The position numbers were made by a program, and so were the translations under genes. Shown piece by piece: positions 36,076-44,358 of a stretch of 64,000 nt of DNA (position 1 is the stretch's first letter; each line of letters begins with the position of its first letter). This stretch comes from Cryobacterium arcticum (lineage in GTDB: Bacteria; Actinomycetota; Actinomycetes; Actinomycetales; Microbacteriaceae). Below the pieces are notes generated by a model. The model searched no databases and was not told the origin of the DNA. It saw nothing but the letters and a program-made list of their open reading frames with translations. The stretch covers positions 1,577,844 through 1,641,843 of the forward strand of contig NZ_QHLY01000012.1 in NCBI RefSeq assembly GCF_003185895.1, in the 5' to 3' direction.

Positions 36076-37110
36076 CTACGCGGCGGGGGTGGGCCAGGGG
36101 CCGGTGGTGCCGCGCACCACGAGGTGCACCGGGAAGACGTTGCGCTCGGGCGGGTCCACGAAGAGGCCCTCGATGCGGTCGAGCAGCCGGTTGGTGCCTG
36201 CCGTGGCGATCTCCAGCAGCGGCTGCCGCACGGTGGTGAGGTCGAACATCGACCAGCTCGACATCCGCAGGTCGTCGTAGCCGATCACCTGAACGTCCTC
36301 GGGAATGCGCAGGCCCAGGCGGGAGGCCGCGTCGATCACCCCGTAGGCGATGTAGTCGGTGCCGCAGTAGACCACGCTGGGCCGGTCGGCCAGGGTGAGC
36401 AGTTCGGTACCCATATCCAGGCCGGTCTGGTGCTCGATCAGGCCGCGGCGCACCAGATCGGACTGCAGCGGGACGCCGAGCTCGTCGAGCCGGGCGCGAA
36501 AGGCGATCTCACGAAAGTTGATGCTGGGGTTGTTCTCCGGCCCGCCGATCATGGCGATGCGGCGGTGACCGAGTCCATAGAGGTAATCGGCGATGAGCAC
36601 ACCGCCGTGGCTGCCGTCGGCCACGAACCGGTCGATGTCGCCGGCGTTGGGCGAGGTGACGTCACGGCCGATCACCACGAGCGGAAGCCCCCGGGCCACG
36701 AGGTCTTCGGCGAGGGTCGAGCCCACCCGGGCCTGCATGAACATGGCACCGGCCACGAGCCCGCCGCGCAGGGCGTCGACGTCGCGTTCGCGTTCACCTT
36801 CGGAGCGGTCGCTGAGCAGCAGCATCCGGTAGCCGCGCTCGTTCAGGGTGGTCTGCACCGAGTCGACCAGCTGCGGGTAGACCGGGTTCTGCAGGTCGGC
36901 CACGAGCACCGCGATCGAGCGGCTGACCCCGGTGATCAGGCTCTGCGCCATCAGATTGGGCGAGTAATTGATGGTGGTGGCGATCGAGCGGATGCGTTCC
37001 CGCGTGGCCAGCGATACCCGAGGGTCGTCACGCAGCGCGCGCGACACCGTGGACTGCGAGACGCCCGCTGCGCGTGCCACGTCGTAGCTCGTTGCGTGGC
37101 CTGCACTCAT
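36076..37110 (-). CDS. LacI-family regulator (cluster A)
   Basis: 344 residues. N-terminal helix-turn-helix (SYDVARAAGVSQSTVSRALR) and hinge (NYSPNLMAQSLITG), then a periplasmic-binding-like effector domain (IAVLVADLQNPVYPQLVDSV, RRIAMIGGPENNPS, VIGYDDLRMSSW). It lies upstream of the ribose-type importer on the same strand, separated by the control region, and is likely to repress it via the twin palindromes. The inducer is probably the imported compound. Confidence 0.92.
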   Translation of the reverse strand: MSAGHATSYDVARAAGVSQSTVSRALRDDPRVSLATRERIRSIATTINYSPNLMAQSLITGVSRSIAVLVADLQNPVYPQLVDSVQTTLNERGYRMLLLSDRSEGERERDVDALRGGLVAGAMFMQARVGSTLAEDLVARGLPLVVIGRDVTSPNAGDIDRFVADGSHGGVLIADYLYGLGHRRIAMIGGPENNPSINFREIAFRARLDELGVPLQSDLVRRGLIEHQTGLDMGTELLTLADRPSVVYCGTDYIAYGVIDAASRLGLRIPEDVQVIGYDDLRMSSWSMFDLTTVRQPLLEIATAGTNRLLDRIEGLFVDPPERNVFPVHLVVRGTTGPWPTPAA

Positions 37111-37192
37111 GAGTCACAGACTATGTCACCGAGCAGGGTGGGGGCCGCCGCGCCGAGCGGATGCGGCGTAGTTCCCACCGCCGCCCCCTCTT

Positions 37193-37258
37193 ACTGTTGC
37201 CGCTGCGGACTTGTGCGGCCGGTGCGCCGGCACCATTTGTCCGAACGGGGAACAGTTG
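37193..37258. repeat. family A palindromic repeat, copy 3 (inverted)
   Basis: Reverse orientation: ACTGTTGCCG arm first and CGGGGAACAGTT arm last, with core GGCCGGTGCGCCGGCACC. It lies between the divergent LacI and 37318 genes, the only copy not at a gene 3' end. Confidence 0.8.
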
Positions 37259-37317
37259 GCGGCCGGAGCGGCCCGTACACTGAGCCTTCGAGCACACCGG
37301 GCGAGAGGATCATCGGC

Positions 37318-37731
37318 ATGACGCACATCGGGGCCACCGGGCGCATCCAGCCCGAGTCTGACGAGCACGCCATGCTGCGCGCCCTGGGCGAGCGCCTCGG
37401 CGTGGCCCTCGAGCCGCGCACCCTCACCGTGCCCGGCGGTCTGCGCGTCGAGGTCGAGGGAATCGACGCCGCCGCGAGCGTGCTCGTGCAGCTCGTGGCC
37501 AATACCGGCACTCCCAAGTCATCGCACCGCAACAAGGCCATCGCCGACATGCTCAAGCTGGTCTGGCTGCGCGGCGTCCTCCCCACCCGGCCACGCCTGG
37601 TGATCTGCATCAGCGAGCCCCTGGCCCGTTTCTTCACCCCGGCCTCCTGGCCCAGCGCCGCGGCCGCCGATATGCACGTGGATGTCTACATCTTCCGTCC
37701 GGATGCCCCGCTGGAGCTGCTCACCCGCTGA
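37318..37731 (+). CDS. conserved hypothetical protein
   Basis: 137 residues, soluble, no signal peptide. N-terminal helix (ESDEHAMLRALGERLGVAL), a beta-rich middle (LRVEVEGIDAAASVLVQLVA), then KAIADMLKLVWLRG and RLVICISEPLARFF. The layout of conserved Lys/Arg and Glu resembles a small nuclease-like fold, but this is weak. Function unknown. Confidence 0.72.
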   Translation: MTHIGATGRIQPESDEHAMLRALGERLGVALEPRTLTVPGGLRVEVEGIDAAASVLVQLVANTGTPKSSHRNKAIADMLKLVWLRGVLPTRPRLVICISEPLARFFTPASWPSAAAADMHVDVYIFRPDAPLELLTR

Positions 37732-37779
37732 GCCCGCGGCAACCGGGCTGCCACGGGTGCCGCGCACATCCGGCACTCG

Positions 37780-37835
37780 TTTGCGGAGAAAGCACCTTCC
37801 CGAAGCCGTCAGACCCTGCGAAGTGCGCAAACCAG
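37780..37835. repeat. degenerate family C-like inverted repeat
   Basis: GTTTGCG (about 37781-37787) and CGCAAAC (about 37827-37833) bound a stretch containing ACCCTGCGAAGTGCG, which resembles the right arm of the family C element at 49102. GCGCACATCCGGC just upstream resembles the family D stem. Confidence 0.4.
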
Positions 37836-37840
37836 TGCAG

Positions 37841-37954
37841 TCAGCGGCGCGGAACCCGGCGGTAGCCATCCGTCGCGACCGCGGCCAGCGTGCGGGCCAC
37901 CGCCACCAGCGCCAGGACTCCGAGCGGAGCGATAACAAGCCCGACGGCGATCAT
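37841..37954 (-). CDS. 37-aa membrane peptide gene
   Basis: Frame beginning MIAVGLVIAPLGVLALVAVA and ending in a basic tail (DGYRRVPRR). One membrane helix with positive-inside tail. Its ATG overlaps the stop of the PPOX-family gene (ATGA), which argues for translational coupling and a real gene. Function unknown; perhaps an anchor or modulator. Confidence 0.55.
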   Translation of the reverse strand: MIAVGLVIAPLGVLALVAVARTLAAVATDGYRRVPRR

Positions 37955-38715
37955 CCTGCCGCCTCCCCCGAGTCGACACCGAGCGTGCGGGCCACGTAGG
38001 CGGCGGCCGCAGCGGATGTCGCCGTGCCGGCCGGCGTCAGCGCCGAGGTCTCGGGCGGCAATGCGGTCACCCGCAGGGGAACCACTCCGGCCCAGACGGA
38101 ACGATCCTCGTCGTCATCCGCCGCCTCGGAGGCACCGTGGGCGCGCACCTTCACACTGGCTTCGTCGAGCGGTAGTCGCAGCACCAGGGTGGCGGCCAAC
38201 TCGCGCTTGGTCATCGGGCGCACCTCGTCCCACCGGCCGGGCATGAGGTGAGCGGAGACGATCCGCATGGCCTCCTCTTTATCCGCGCCGGCGACGACGG
38301 TGGGCACCCCGAAGACCACCGCGCTGCGGTAGTTCATCGAGCTGTCGAACAGGGAGCGTGCGTACACCAGCCCGTCGAGGTGAGTCACCGTCACCGAGAT
38401 GGGGGTGCCGGATGCCATCGCCCGGAAGATCCCGCTTCCGGTCGAGCCGTGCAGGTAGATGGCGTCGCCACCGCGGCCGAAGCCCATCGGGAGCACCAGC
38501 GGCAGGCCGGCGCGCACCAGGGCGACGTGGGCGACGAGCGCGTCGTCCAGGATGCCGTAGAGCTCGGCTCGGTCGGTGCGCTGGCGCTCGGGCATGCGAG
38601 TGATCCGGGTGCGGTCGGTCACTGGCAGGTCGAGTGCGGCGCCGTCGTGTGCGGTAGTTGGGTCCGAAGCCGAGGGCTGCGGCAGTTCAATCGGGGGAGG
38701 TGTCTGGGAGGGCAT
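37951..38715 (-). CDS. pyridoxamine 5'-phosphate oxidase family protein
   Basis: 254 residues (from 38715). FMN-binding split-barrel: ALVRAGLPLVLPMGFGRGGD, IYLHGSTGSGIFRAM, VTVTHLDGLVYARSLFDSSM (NYRS follows). The N-terminal 45 residues are Pro/Ser-rich. Other in-frame starts at 38745 and 38757 lie nearer the divergent MocR gene; the ATG at 38715 is chosen because the upstream residues overlap likely promoter sequence. Divergent from a MocR regulator, often a sign of vitamin B6-linked control. Enzyme activity unknown. Confidence 0.83.
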   Translation of the reverse strand: MPSQTPPPIELPQPSASDPTTAHDGAALDLPVTDRTRITRMPERQRTDRAELYGILDDALVAHVALVRAGLPLVLPMGFGRGGDAIYLHGSTGSGIFRAMASGTPISVTVTHLDGLVYARSLFDSSMNYRSAVVFGVPTVVAGADKEEAMRIVSAHLMPGRWDEVRPMTKRELAATLVLRLPLDEASVKVRAHGASEAADDDEDRSVWAGVVPLRVTALPPETSALTPAGTATSAAAAAYVARTLGVDSGEAAG

Positions 38716-38735
38716 GCTACTAGGATCGAGCCGTA

Positions 38736-38782
38736 ACTGGTTCATCAACAGTGCCAATCCGAGCCATTTCGACTAGACCAGT
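38736..38782. promoter_or_regulatory. possible MocR operator region
   Basis: ACTGG (38736-38740) and CCAGT (38778-38782) with flanking similarity lie in the 118-bp divergent region between the PPOX and MocR genes. Paired ACTGG-type half-sites are compatible with a MocR/PdxR-like site but are short. Confidence 0.3.
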
Positions 38783-38833
38783 CATGACAGCCGGTCCGAG
38801 ACCGCAGAAGCCAAAGCAAGGGAAGGAGCCCCC

Positions 38834-40324
38834 ATGAACGCCCACGAGCTGCCCATCCTGCTCGACCGCGCCTCGCCCCTCCCGCTTGCCGCCCAACTGG
38901 CCGCAGCTTTGCGGGGCGCCATCCTCGACGGCACCCTGCGCCACGACGACCCGTTGCCGTCCAGCCGCACCCTTGCGGCCTCGGTGCAGGTGTCGCGGGG
39001 CACCGTCGTCTCGGCCTATGACCAGCTCGCCGGCGAGGGGTACCTGCTGGCGCGGCCCGGGTCGGCCACCCGCATCCTGGTCGACCGCCCCACACCGTCC
39101 ACACCCCCGCCCGTCCGCGCACGCCGCGACCCGATCTCCCGCACCACTCCCCCACGTCCGGATCCGGCCGGGCAACCGGCATCACCCCTGCCGATGATCG
39201 ACCTGTCACCCGGCCGTCCGGCCACGCGCACCCTCGCCGACGCCGCCTGGACCTCCGCGTGGCGGGCCGCGCTCGCCGCATCCGTGCGCAACGACGTGCC
39301 GCCGGCGCTCGGCGAACCCGGCCTGCGCGCTGCCATCGCCGAGCACCTGCGCCGGGTACGTGGCCTGAACTGCACCGCCGACGATGTGATCGTCACCGCA
39401 GGAACCAGCGACGCCCTCGCCTGTATCGGGCTGGCCCTGGCCTCACCGAACCCGGCACTGCAGGATGCAGCGGGCGTCCCCCGCACCGCCCCGCGTATCG
39501 CCGTCGAAGACCCGGGCTACCCCACCGCCCGCCGCGTGCTCACCCGGGTCGGCGCGCACCTCATGCCCGTAGCGACCGGCGCGAACGGCATCAAGCTGGC
39601 GGAACTCGCCACCCTCGACCCTGCCCCACAGGCCGTGCTCGTCACACCGAGCCACCAGTATCCACTCGGCGGCAGCCTGCCCGTGCAGAGCCGCCTCGAG
39701 CTGCTCGACTGGGCCCGCCGAACCGACGCGATGGTGATCGAGGACGACTACGACAGCGAGTTCCGCTACGACACCATGCCGCTGCCCGCCGTCGCGAGCC
39801 TCGACACCGACGGACGCGTCGCCCTGGTCGGCAGCTTCTCCAAGACCATCACCCCGTGGATCCGCTGCGGCTACATCGTCGCCACCGGCGACCTCGGCGA
39901 GCGCCTGCGCGCCGTGCGCCGCGACCTCGACGCGACCGTCTCGGGCGTGCAACAACTCGCGCTCGCCCACTACCTGCGCTCCGGCGGCCTCGCCCGCAAC
40001 GTCGCCCGGGCCCGCCGCGAGTATGCGCACCGCCGCACCCTCGTGATCGACCGACTCGGCGCGCTGCCCGGAGTACGCCTGGCCGGACTCGACGGCGGGC
40101 TGCACGTGGTGGTGCACCTCGACGCGACAGCCGGGGCGGATGCATCCGCTCTCGTCGCGCAGGCGGCCGAACGCGGGGTGCGGGTCGCGCCGCTGTCGCA
40201 CTACGCGGTTCTCGACCGCGGGCAGCACGGCCTCGTGCTGGGCTACGGCGCACCCACCGATCTCGAGCTCTCCCGGGCACTCGAGGTACTGGCGGGGCTC
40301 CTCACAGGGGCTGCCGATCACTGA
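38834..40324 (+). CDS. MocR-family (PdxR-like) transcriptional regulator
   Basis: 496 residues: a GntR-type winged helix (LAAALRGAILDGTL, SSRTLAASVQVSRGTVVSAY) at 15-85, a proline-rich linker, then a type I aminotransferase domain with PLP lysine in VGSFSKTITPWIRCGY and VIEDDYDSEFRYD. MocR proteins bind PLP as effector or aminotransfer cofactor and regulate neighbours. The divergent PPOX-family gene is the likely target. Confidence 0.92.
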   Translation: MNAHELPILLDRASPLPLAAQLAAALRGAILDGTLRHDDPLPSSRTLAASVQVSRGTVVSAYDQLAGEGYLLARPGSATRILVDRPTPSTPPPVRARRDPISRTTPPRPDPAGQPASPLPMIDLSPGRPATRTLADAAWTSAWRAALAASVRNDVPPALGEPGLRAAIAEHLRRVRGLNCTADDVIVTAGTSDALACIGLALASPNPALQDAAGVPRTAPRIAVEDPGYPTARRVLTRVGAHLMPVATGANGIKLAELATLDPAPQAVLVTPSHQYPLGGSLPVQSRLELLDWARRTDAMVIEDDYDSEFRYDTMPLPAVASLDTDGRVALVGSFSKTITPWIRCGYIVATGDLGERLRAVRRDLDATVSGVQQLALAHYLRSGGLARNVARARREYAHRRTLVIDRLGALPGVRLAGLDGGLHVVVHLDATAGADASALVAQAAERGVRVAPLSHYAVLDRGQHGLVLGYGAPTDLELSRALEVLAGLLTGAADH

Positions 40325-40350
40325 CTTGCGGCAGAATGCACGCACGTCCG

Positions 40351-40413
40351 GGGTCTCGACAAGCTCGACCAACGATGGGCCGGAGTTAACACAAGCTCGA
40401 CCAACGATGCGCC
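40351..40413. repeat. family B repeat with 32-bp tandem
   Basis: GGTCTCGACAAGCTCGACCA begins at about 40352. The segment ACAAGCTCGACCAACGATG recurs after 32 bp (40359 and 40391), each followed by a GCCGGAGTT run. It lies between the MocR gene and the GlnR box of cluster B. Confidence 0.75.
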
Positions 40414-40417
40414 GGAG

Positions 40418-40455
40418 TTTACCTGCGCGAAACAGCAGACTGACTTTCGCGAAAT
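40418..40455 (+). promoter_or_regulatory. GlnR box of cluster B
   Basis: TTTAC (40418-40422), n6, GAAAC (40429-40433), n6, CTGAC (40440-40444), n6, GAAAT (40451-40455). This matches the actinobacterial GlnR pattern gTnAC-n6-GaAAC-n6-gTnAC-n6-GaAAC at nearly every fixed base with exact spacing. It lies 130 bp upstream of the flavin reductase start and implies nitrogen control of the cluster. Confidence 0.65.
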
Positions 40456-40584
40456 ACGCGCCGCCTACTGTGAAACCCAACGGACCTCCGCGGGCCATTT
40501 GTCACCTGACTGCTCTAGCCAGCTGAACACTTCACCCGCTCGCTCTCCTCCTCACGACCACTGAATTGCGCCTTGGAGGCTAGC

Positions 40585-41142
40585 GTGCAGAAGACCGACC
40601 CTCGTTCCGCCGACACGGATGCCCCGGCATCCGTTCCCACGGACAGTACGACCGAGCACATCAGCGATGCCACGGCCTTCGACCCCGCTGAACTGCGCCG
40701 GGCCCTCGCCGGCATGGCCACCTCGGTCACCCTCGTCACCACGAACGTGGCCGGCACCGCCTACGGCTTCACCGCCAACAGCTTCACCAGTGTCTCGGTG
40801 AGCCCGCCGTTGGTGGCCGTGTTCCTGGCCGAGACCGCCGAGAGCTACCCGGCGTTCGCCCGCACCGACCACGTGGCCATCAACGTCCTCGCCGCCGACC
40901 AGGGCGATGTGGCCCGGCACTTCGCCACCAAGGGCATCGACAAGTTCTCCGCCGTCACGCTGCACGGCGACTACGACCACGTACCCGTCGTCACCGGCGC
41001 CCAGGCCTCGATCCTCGGCCAGGTGCACGAACGCTGGACCGTGGGCGACCACCTCATGATCATCGTGCACGTCGACGACGTCATCCGCTCCGAGCGCACC
41101 CCGCTCGTCTATCAGAACCGCGAGTTCAGGAAGCTGGTCTGA
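40585..41142 (+). CDS. flavin reductase (HpaC/RutF-like, cluster B)
   Basis: 185 residues. After a 30-residue polar N-terminal extension comes the FMN-binding split barrel: LRRALAGMATSVTLVTTNVA, GFTANSFTSVSVSPPLVAVF, and HVAINVLAADQGDVARHFA. It produces FMNH2 for the two monooxygenases downstream. GTG at 40585 with GGAGG is preferred over the TTG at 40573. It is the first gene of cluster B after the GlnR box. Confidence 0.9.
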   Translation: MQKTDPRSADTDAPASVPTDSTTEHISDATAFDPAELRRALAGMATSVTLVTTNVAGTAYGFTANSFTSVSVSPPLVAVFLAETAESYPAFARTDHVAINVLAADQGDVARHFATKGIDKFSAVTLHGDYDHVPVVTGAQASILGQVHERWTVGDHLMIIVHVDDVIRSERTPLVYQNREFRKLV

Positions 41143-41146
41143 CCCC

Positions 41147-42022
41147 ATGACCCTCACCTCACCCTCCGTCACCACCGCCGACTCGATCTCGATCCGCGGC
41201 GCGGTCAAGATCTACGGCTCCGGCGCCAGCCAGCACGTGGCGCTGCAGAACGTCGACGTCGACATCAAGCGCGGCCAGTTCGTGAGCATCATCGGCCCGT
41301 CCGGCTGCGGCAAGTCCACTTTGCTGCGCCTCATCGCCGGCCTGGAAGACGCCGACGAGGGCATCGCCGAGGTCTTCGGCGTCACCGCCGAGCAGGCTTG
41401 CGCGGCCAAGATGATCGGCCTGGTGCCGCAGGCGCCCGCCCTGCTGCCGTGGAAAGACGTGCTCGGCAACGTGAGCATGCCGGCCAAGATCAACCGCCGC
41501 GCCGACAAGCTGCGCCGCCGCATCCACGGCCACCTCGAACGCCCCGCCCCCGACATGATCGACCTCCTCCACAAGGCCGGGCTGGCGGATGCTGTGCACA
41601 AGTTGCCTGCCCAGCTCAGCGGCGGCATGCAGCAGCGGGCCGCCATCGTGCGGGCGTTCGGCGTGCAGCCCGACGTGCTGCTCATGGACGAACCGTTCTC
41701 CGCGCTCGACGAGTTCACCCGCGAGTCGATCCAGGAACAGCTGCTCGACATCTGGGACGAGAACAAGACCACGGTGGTCTTCGTCACCCACTCGGTCTCC
41801 GAAGCGGTGCGGCTCTCCGACAAGGTGCTCGTGATGTCGGCCCGTCCGGGCCGCATCACCGCATCCGTGGACATCACCCTGCCGCGCCCGCGGAGCCAGG
41901 CGATGCTCAAGAGCGCCGAGTTCCACCACTTCGAAGATGTCATTCGCGACCACCTGCAAACCGCCTGGCAGGAGAACCCGATGACCGGGTCCACCCCGAT
42001 CGCCGCCGGAGCCGCCTCGTGA
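41147..42022 (+). CDS. ABC transporter ATPase, SsuB/TauB type (cluster B)
   Basis: 291 residues. Walker A GPSGCGKSTLL, signature LSGGMQQRAAIVRAF, Walker B VLLMDEPFSALDE, H-loop FVTHSVSEA. SsuB/TauB/ThiZ-type ATPases energise uptake of sulfonates, nitrate, taurine and thiamine-pyrimidine precursors. It follows the flavin reductase by 4 bp. Confidence 0.92.
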   Translation: MTLTSPSVTTADSISIRGAVKIYGSGASQHVALQNVDVDIKRGQFVSIIGPSGCGKSTLLRLIAGLEDADEGIAEVFGVTAEQACAAKMIGLVPQAPALLPWKDVLGNVSMPAKINRRADKLRRRIHGHLERPAPDMIDLLHKAGLADAVHKLPAQLSGGMQQRAAIVRAFGVQPDVLLMDEPFSALDEFTRESIQEQLLDIWDENKTTVVFVTHSVSEAVRLSDKVLVMSARPGRITASVDITLPRPRSQAMLKSAEFHHFEDVIRDHLQTAWQENPMTGSTPIAAGAAS

Positions 42023-42939
42023 GCGTTCTCAGCCCCGTTCAGCCCAGCAACCAGTCGGGCAACCAGCCCGACCAGCCCGACCCGACCAGCGAGACCAGCC
42101 AGGAGATCCCCGTGAGCCGACCCGCCACCCCGCCGGCGACCAAGCGCCGCTCCGGCAGCACCGGCCGGTTCGGGTTCCTCCGACCCGCCTACTGGTTGCC
42201 GCTGGCCGTGCTGCTCGTGGCGCTCGGCATGCTCTGGAGCGTCACCGCCAACGACAGCCCCTACCTGCTGCCGCCGCTCGCCGCCGTGGGCGAGGCCCTC
42301 GCCGCCAACCCCCTCTTCTACCTCACCAATGCCTGGGCCACCCTGGCTGTGGCGCTGGTGGGCCTGGCCATCGGCTTCGTCGGCTCGTTCATCCTCGCGG
42401 TGCTGGTGTCCGAACTGCCCGTGGCCCGCCGGGCGATCATGCCCATCGCCGTGGTCCTCAGCGTCACCCCGCTCGTGGCGATCGCCCCGGCGCTGGTGGT
42501 GGCATTCGGCTTCGGCCCCGAGCCCAAGCTCATCGTCACAGCGCTGATCTGCTTCTTCCCCATCCTCATCAACGTCTCCACCGGCCTCCGGTCGGTGTCC
42601 CCGGCCGTGCTGCAGGTCTTCACCACCCTGCACGCCTCCCGGCTGGAGATGCTCTGGCACGTGCGCATCCCCAGCGCCCTGCCCTACCTCTTCACCGCCC
42701 TGCGCGTGGTGTTCCCGCTCTCGATCATCGGCGCCGTGGTCGCGGAGCTCTCCGCTCCCGGAGCCGCCGAGGGCCTGGGCACCGTGATCAGCGTGGCGTC
42801 GTCGAACAACCGCCTCGCCGTGGTCTACGCCGCCATCTTCTGCCTGGCGATCATGGGCTCGCTGCTGCTGCTCATTATCACCGCGATCGAGGACCGCGTG
42901 CTGCACTGGCACGAATCCCGCGTCGCCGCCAAGAGCTGA
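42019..42939 (+). CDS. ABC transporter permease, SsuC/ThiX type (cluster B)
   Basis: 306 residues from GTG 42019, which overlaps the ATPase stop; a GTG at 42112 with a good AGGAG site would give 275 residues, the usual family length, and is a real alternative. Six membrane helices, EAA-like loop (TLHASRLEMLWHVRIPSALP) and GLGTVISVASSNNRLAVVYA at the end. The N-terminal 30 residues (Gln/Pro/Ser-rich) are not part of the fold. Confidence 0.88.
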   Translation: MSVLSPVQPSNQSGNQPDQPDPTSETSQEIPVSRPATPPATKRRSGSTGRFGFLRPAYWLPLAVLLVALGMLWSVTANDSPYLLPPLAAVGEALAANPLFYLTNAWATLAVALVGLAIGFVGSFILAVLVSELPVARRAIMPIAVVLSVTPLVAIAPALVVAFGFGPEPKLIVTALICFFPILINVSTGLRSVSPAVLQVFTTLHASRLEMLWHVRIPSALPYLFTALRVVFPLSIIGAVVAELSAPGAAEGLGTVISVASSNNRLAVVYAAIFCLAIMGSLLLLIITAIEDRVLHWHESRVAAKS

Positions 42940-43075
42940 CCCACCCCGACTTATCTGCCGCACCACCCCGCGTCACCCGCACCATCCGCCCTATCCGCAC
43001 CACCCAGCACCACAACCCCGCACCACACCCCTGCATCCCCCGTCCCCTCTTCCCCCACCGCACCAGGAGACCGTT
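42940..43075 (+). other. C-rich, G-poor spacer in cluster B
   Basis: 136 bp with very few G on the coding strand (runs such as CCCGCACCATCCGCCCTATC and CCCCCGTCCCCTCTTCCCCC). Similar C-rich leaders precede other genes here (31695-31800 and 55484-55586, minus strand) and share GACCCGCACCATCCG or ACCCGCACCATCCG. They resemble Rho-utilisation sites. An AGGAG site for the next gene lies at its end. Confidence 0.6.
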
Positions 43076-44176
43076 ATGCCCACCCGCCCCATCCACGCCG
43101 TGGCCGCCTTCGCCGTCCTCGGCCTCACCCTCGGTCTCGCCGCCTGTAGCACCACCGCCGACAGCGACACCCCGTCCACCGATACCGCCGCCGCCGGCAG
43201 TGCCATCTCCGAAGAACGCTGCGCCCTCAACGAGGCCGCCGGCACGATCAACTTCCTCACCGGGTACCAGTACCAGGCGTCGGTGTCGATCCTCAACATC
43301 ATCGCCGCCGACGAGCTGGGCTACTTCGACGCCCTCTGCCTCGACGTCGACATCCAGCCCGGCACCGGCGACACCAGCCAGAACGCCCAGCTGCTCGCCT
43401 CCGGCCAGGTCACCATCACCAGCGTCGACGAGCAGAACCTGATCACCGCCCAGGACAACGGCATCGACGTCACCGGCATTGCCACCTACTCCAACGTGGG
43501 CCTGGAAATCCTGATGACCGGCACCGACGTGACCGACCTCAAGGACCTGGACGGCACGATCCTGGGCCAGAAGGGCAACCTGCCGCCCGCCGTGGGCGCC
43601 ATGCTCACCAACGCCGGCGCCGACCTCGCCTCGATCCAGCAGGTCGTCGTGGGTTACGACCCCACCATCCTGCCGCGCGGCCAGGTCGACTCGCTCACCG
43701 GCTTCATCTCCAATGAGCCCAACCTGCTCGAGGCCGCCGGTGAAGACGTCACCGTGTGGCGCCCGTACGACTTCGGCGTCGCCGGGTCGCTGGGCAGTCT
43801 GGCCGTGAACAACGAGTTCGCCGCCGACAACGCCACGGCCGTCGAGGACTTCCTGCGCGCCAGCCAGCACGCCTTCGACTACTGCGGCGAGAATGGCGAA
43901 GAGTGCGTCGCGTTCGCCTCCGACCTCTCCGGCGAGGGCTACGACGCCGCGCACAACCTCAAGGTCTGGACCACCGAGTACGACATCGTCACCGACAACC
44001 AGCCGGCGGATGCGCCGATCGGCCTGATCGACTTCGAGAACGTCACCGCCGAGTCCGAGTTCCTCGTGGAGAGCGCGCAGATCGCCGCCGCCCCGGCCGA
44101 CCCCACTGCCTACTTCGACAACAGCTTCGTCGAGGCGATCTACGACGGCACCACACTGATCTGGCCGGCCCCCTAG
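43076..44176 (+). CDS. NMT1/THI5-like substrate-binding lipoprotein (cluster B)
   Basis: 366 residues: signal peptide with lipobox LAAC (cysteine about residue 24), Thr/Asp linker, then an NMT1/THI5-like domain (INFLTGYQYQASVSILNIIA, ADELGYFDALCLDVDIQPG, GQVTITSVDEQNLITAQDNG). Relatives bind thiamine-pyrimidine precursors, sulfonates or similar. A pyrimidine-like ligand would match the RutA-like enzyme downstream, but that is inference. Two extra cysteines (ERCALNEA, DALCLDV) might form a disulfide. Confidence 0.88.
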   Translation: MPTRPIHAVAAFAVLGLTLGLAACSTTADSDTPSTDTAAAGSAISEERCALNEAAGTINFLTGYQYQASVSILNIIAADELGYFDALCLDVDIQPGTGDTSQNAQLLASGQVTITSVDEQNLITAQDNGIDVTGIATYSNVGLEILMTGTDVTDLKDLDGTILGQKGNLPPAVGAMLTNAGADLASIQQVVVGYDPTILPRGQVDSLTGFISNEPNLLEAAGEDVTVWRPYDFGVAGSLGSLAVNNEFAADNATAVEDFLRASQHAFDYCGENGEECVAFASDLSGEGYDAAHNLKVWTTEYDIVTDNQPADAPIGLIDFENVTAESEFLVESAQIAAAPADPTAYFDNSFVEAIYDGTTLIWPAP

Positions 44177-44188
44177 CCAGACCTGCAC

Positions 44189-44245
44189 TGAGTTGCGCAC
44201 ATCCGGCCGTCGTTCGCACCGCGACGGCCGGATGTCTGCAACTCA
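44189..44245. terminator. family D long-stem hairpin
   Basis: Arms 44189-44212 and 44222-44245 pair over 24 bp with two mismatches (TGAGTTGC, two unpaired, ACATCCGGCCGTCG) around a 9-nt loop. It lies between the binding protein and the RutA-like gene, so it may attenuate transcription inside cluster B. No T run. Confidence 0.65.
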
Positions 44246-44358
44246 CCACCTGAACTAGCACTCTCCTTTTTACCCGGCTCGTTTCCGCCTCGTTCTCGAC
44301 TCCGTCACAGCCTCCACAATCTCGTCATCACCAGAGAATTCAGAGAAAGAGTCTCCCC

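Noticed and set aside
42940..43075. G-quadruplex/i-motif as the main role of the C-rich spacer
   Set aside because: C runs are irregular and interrupted; a Rho-site reading explains G-poverty better.
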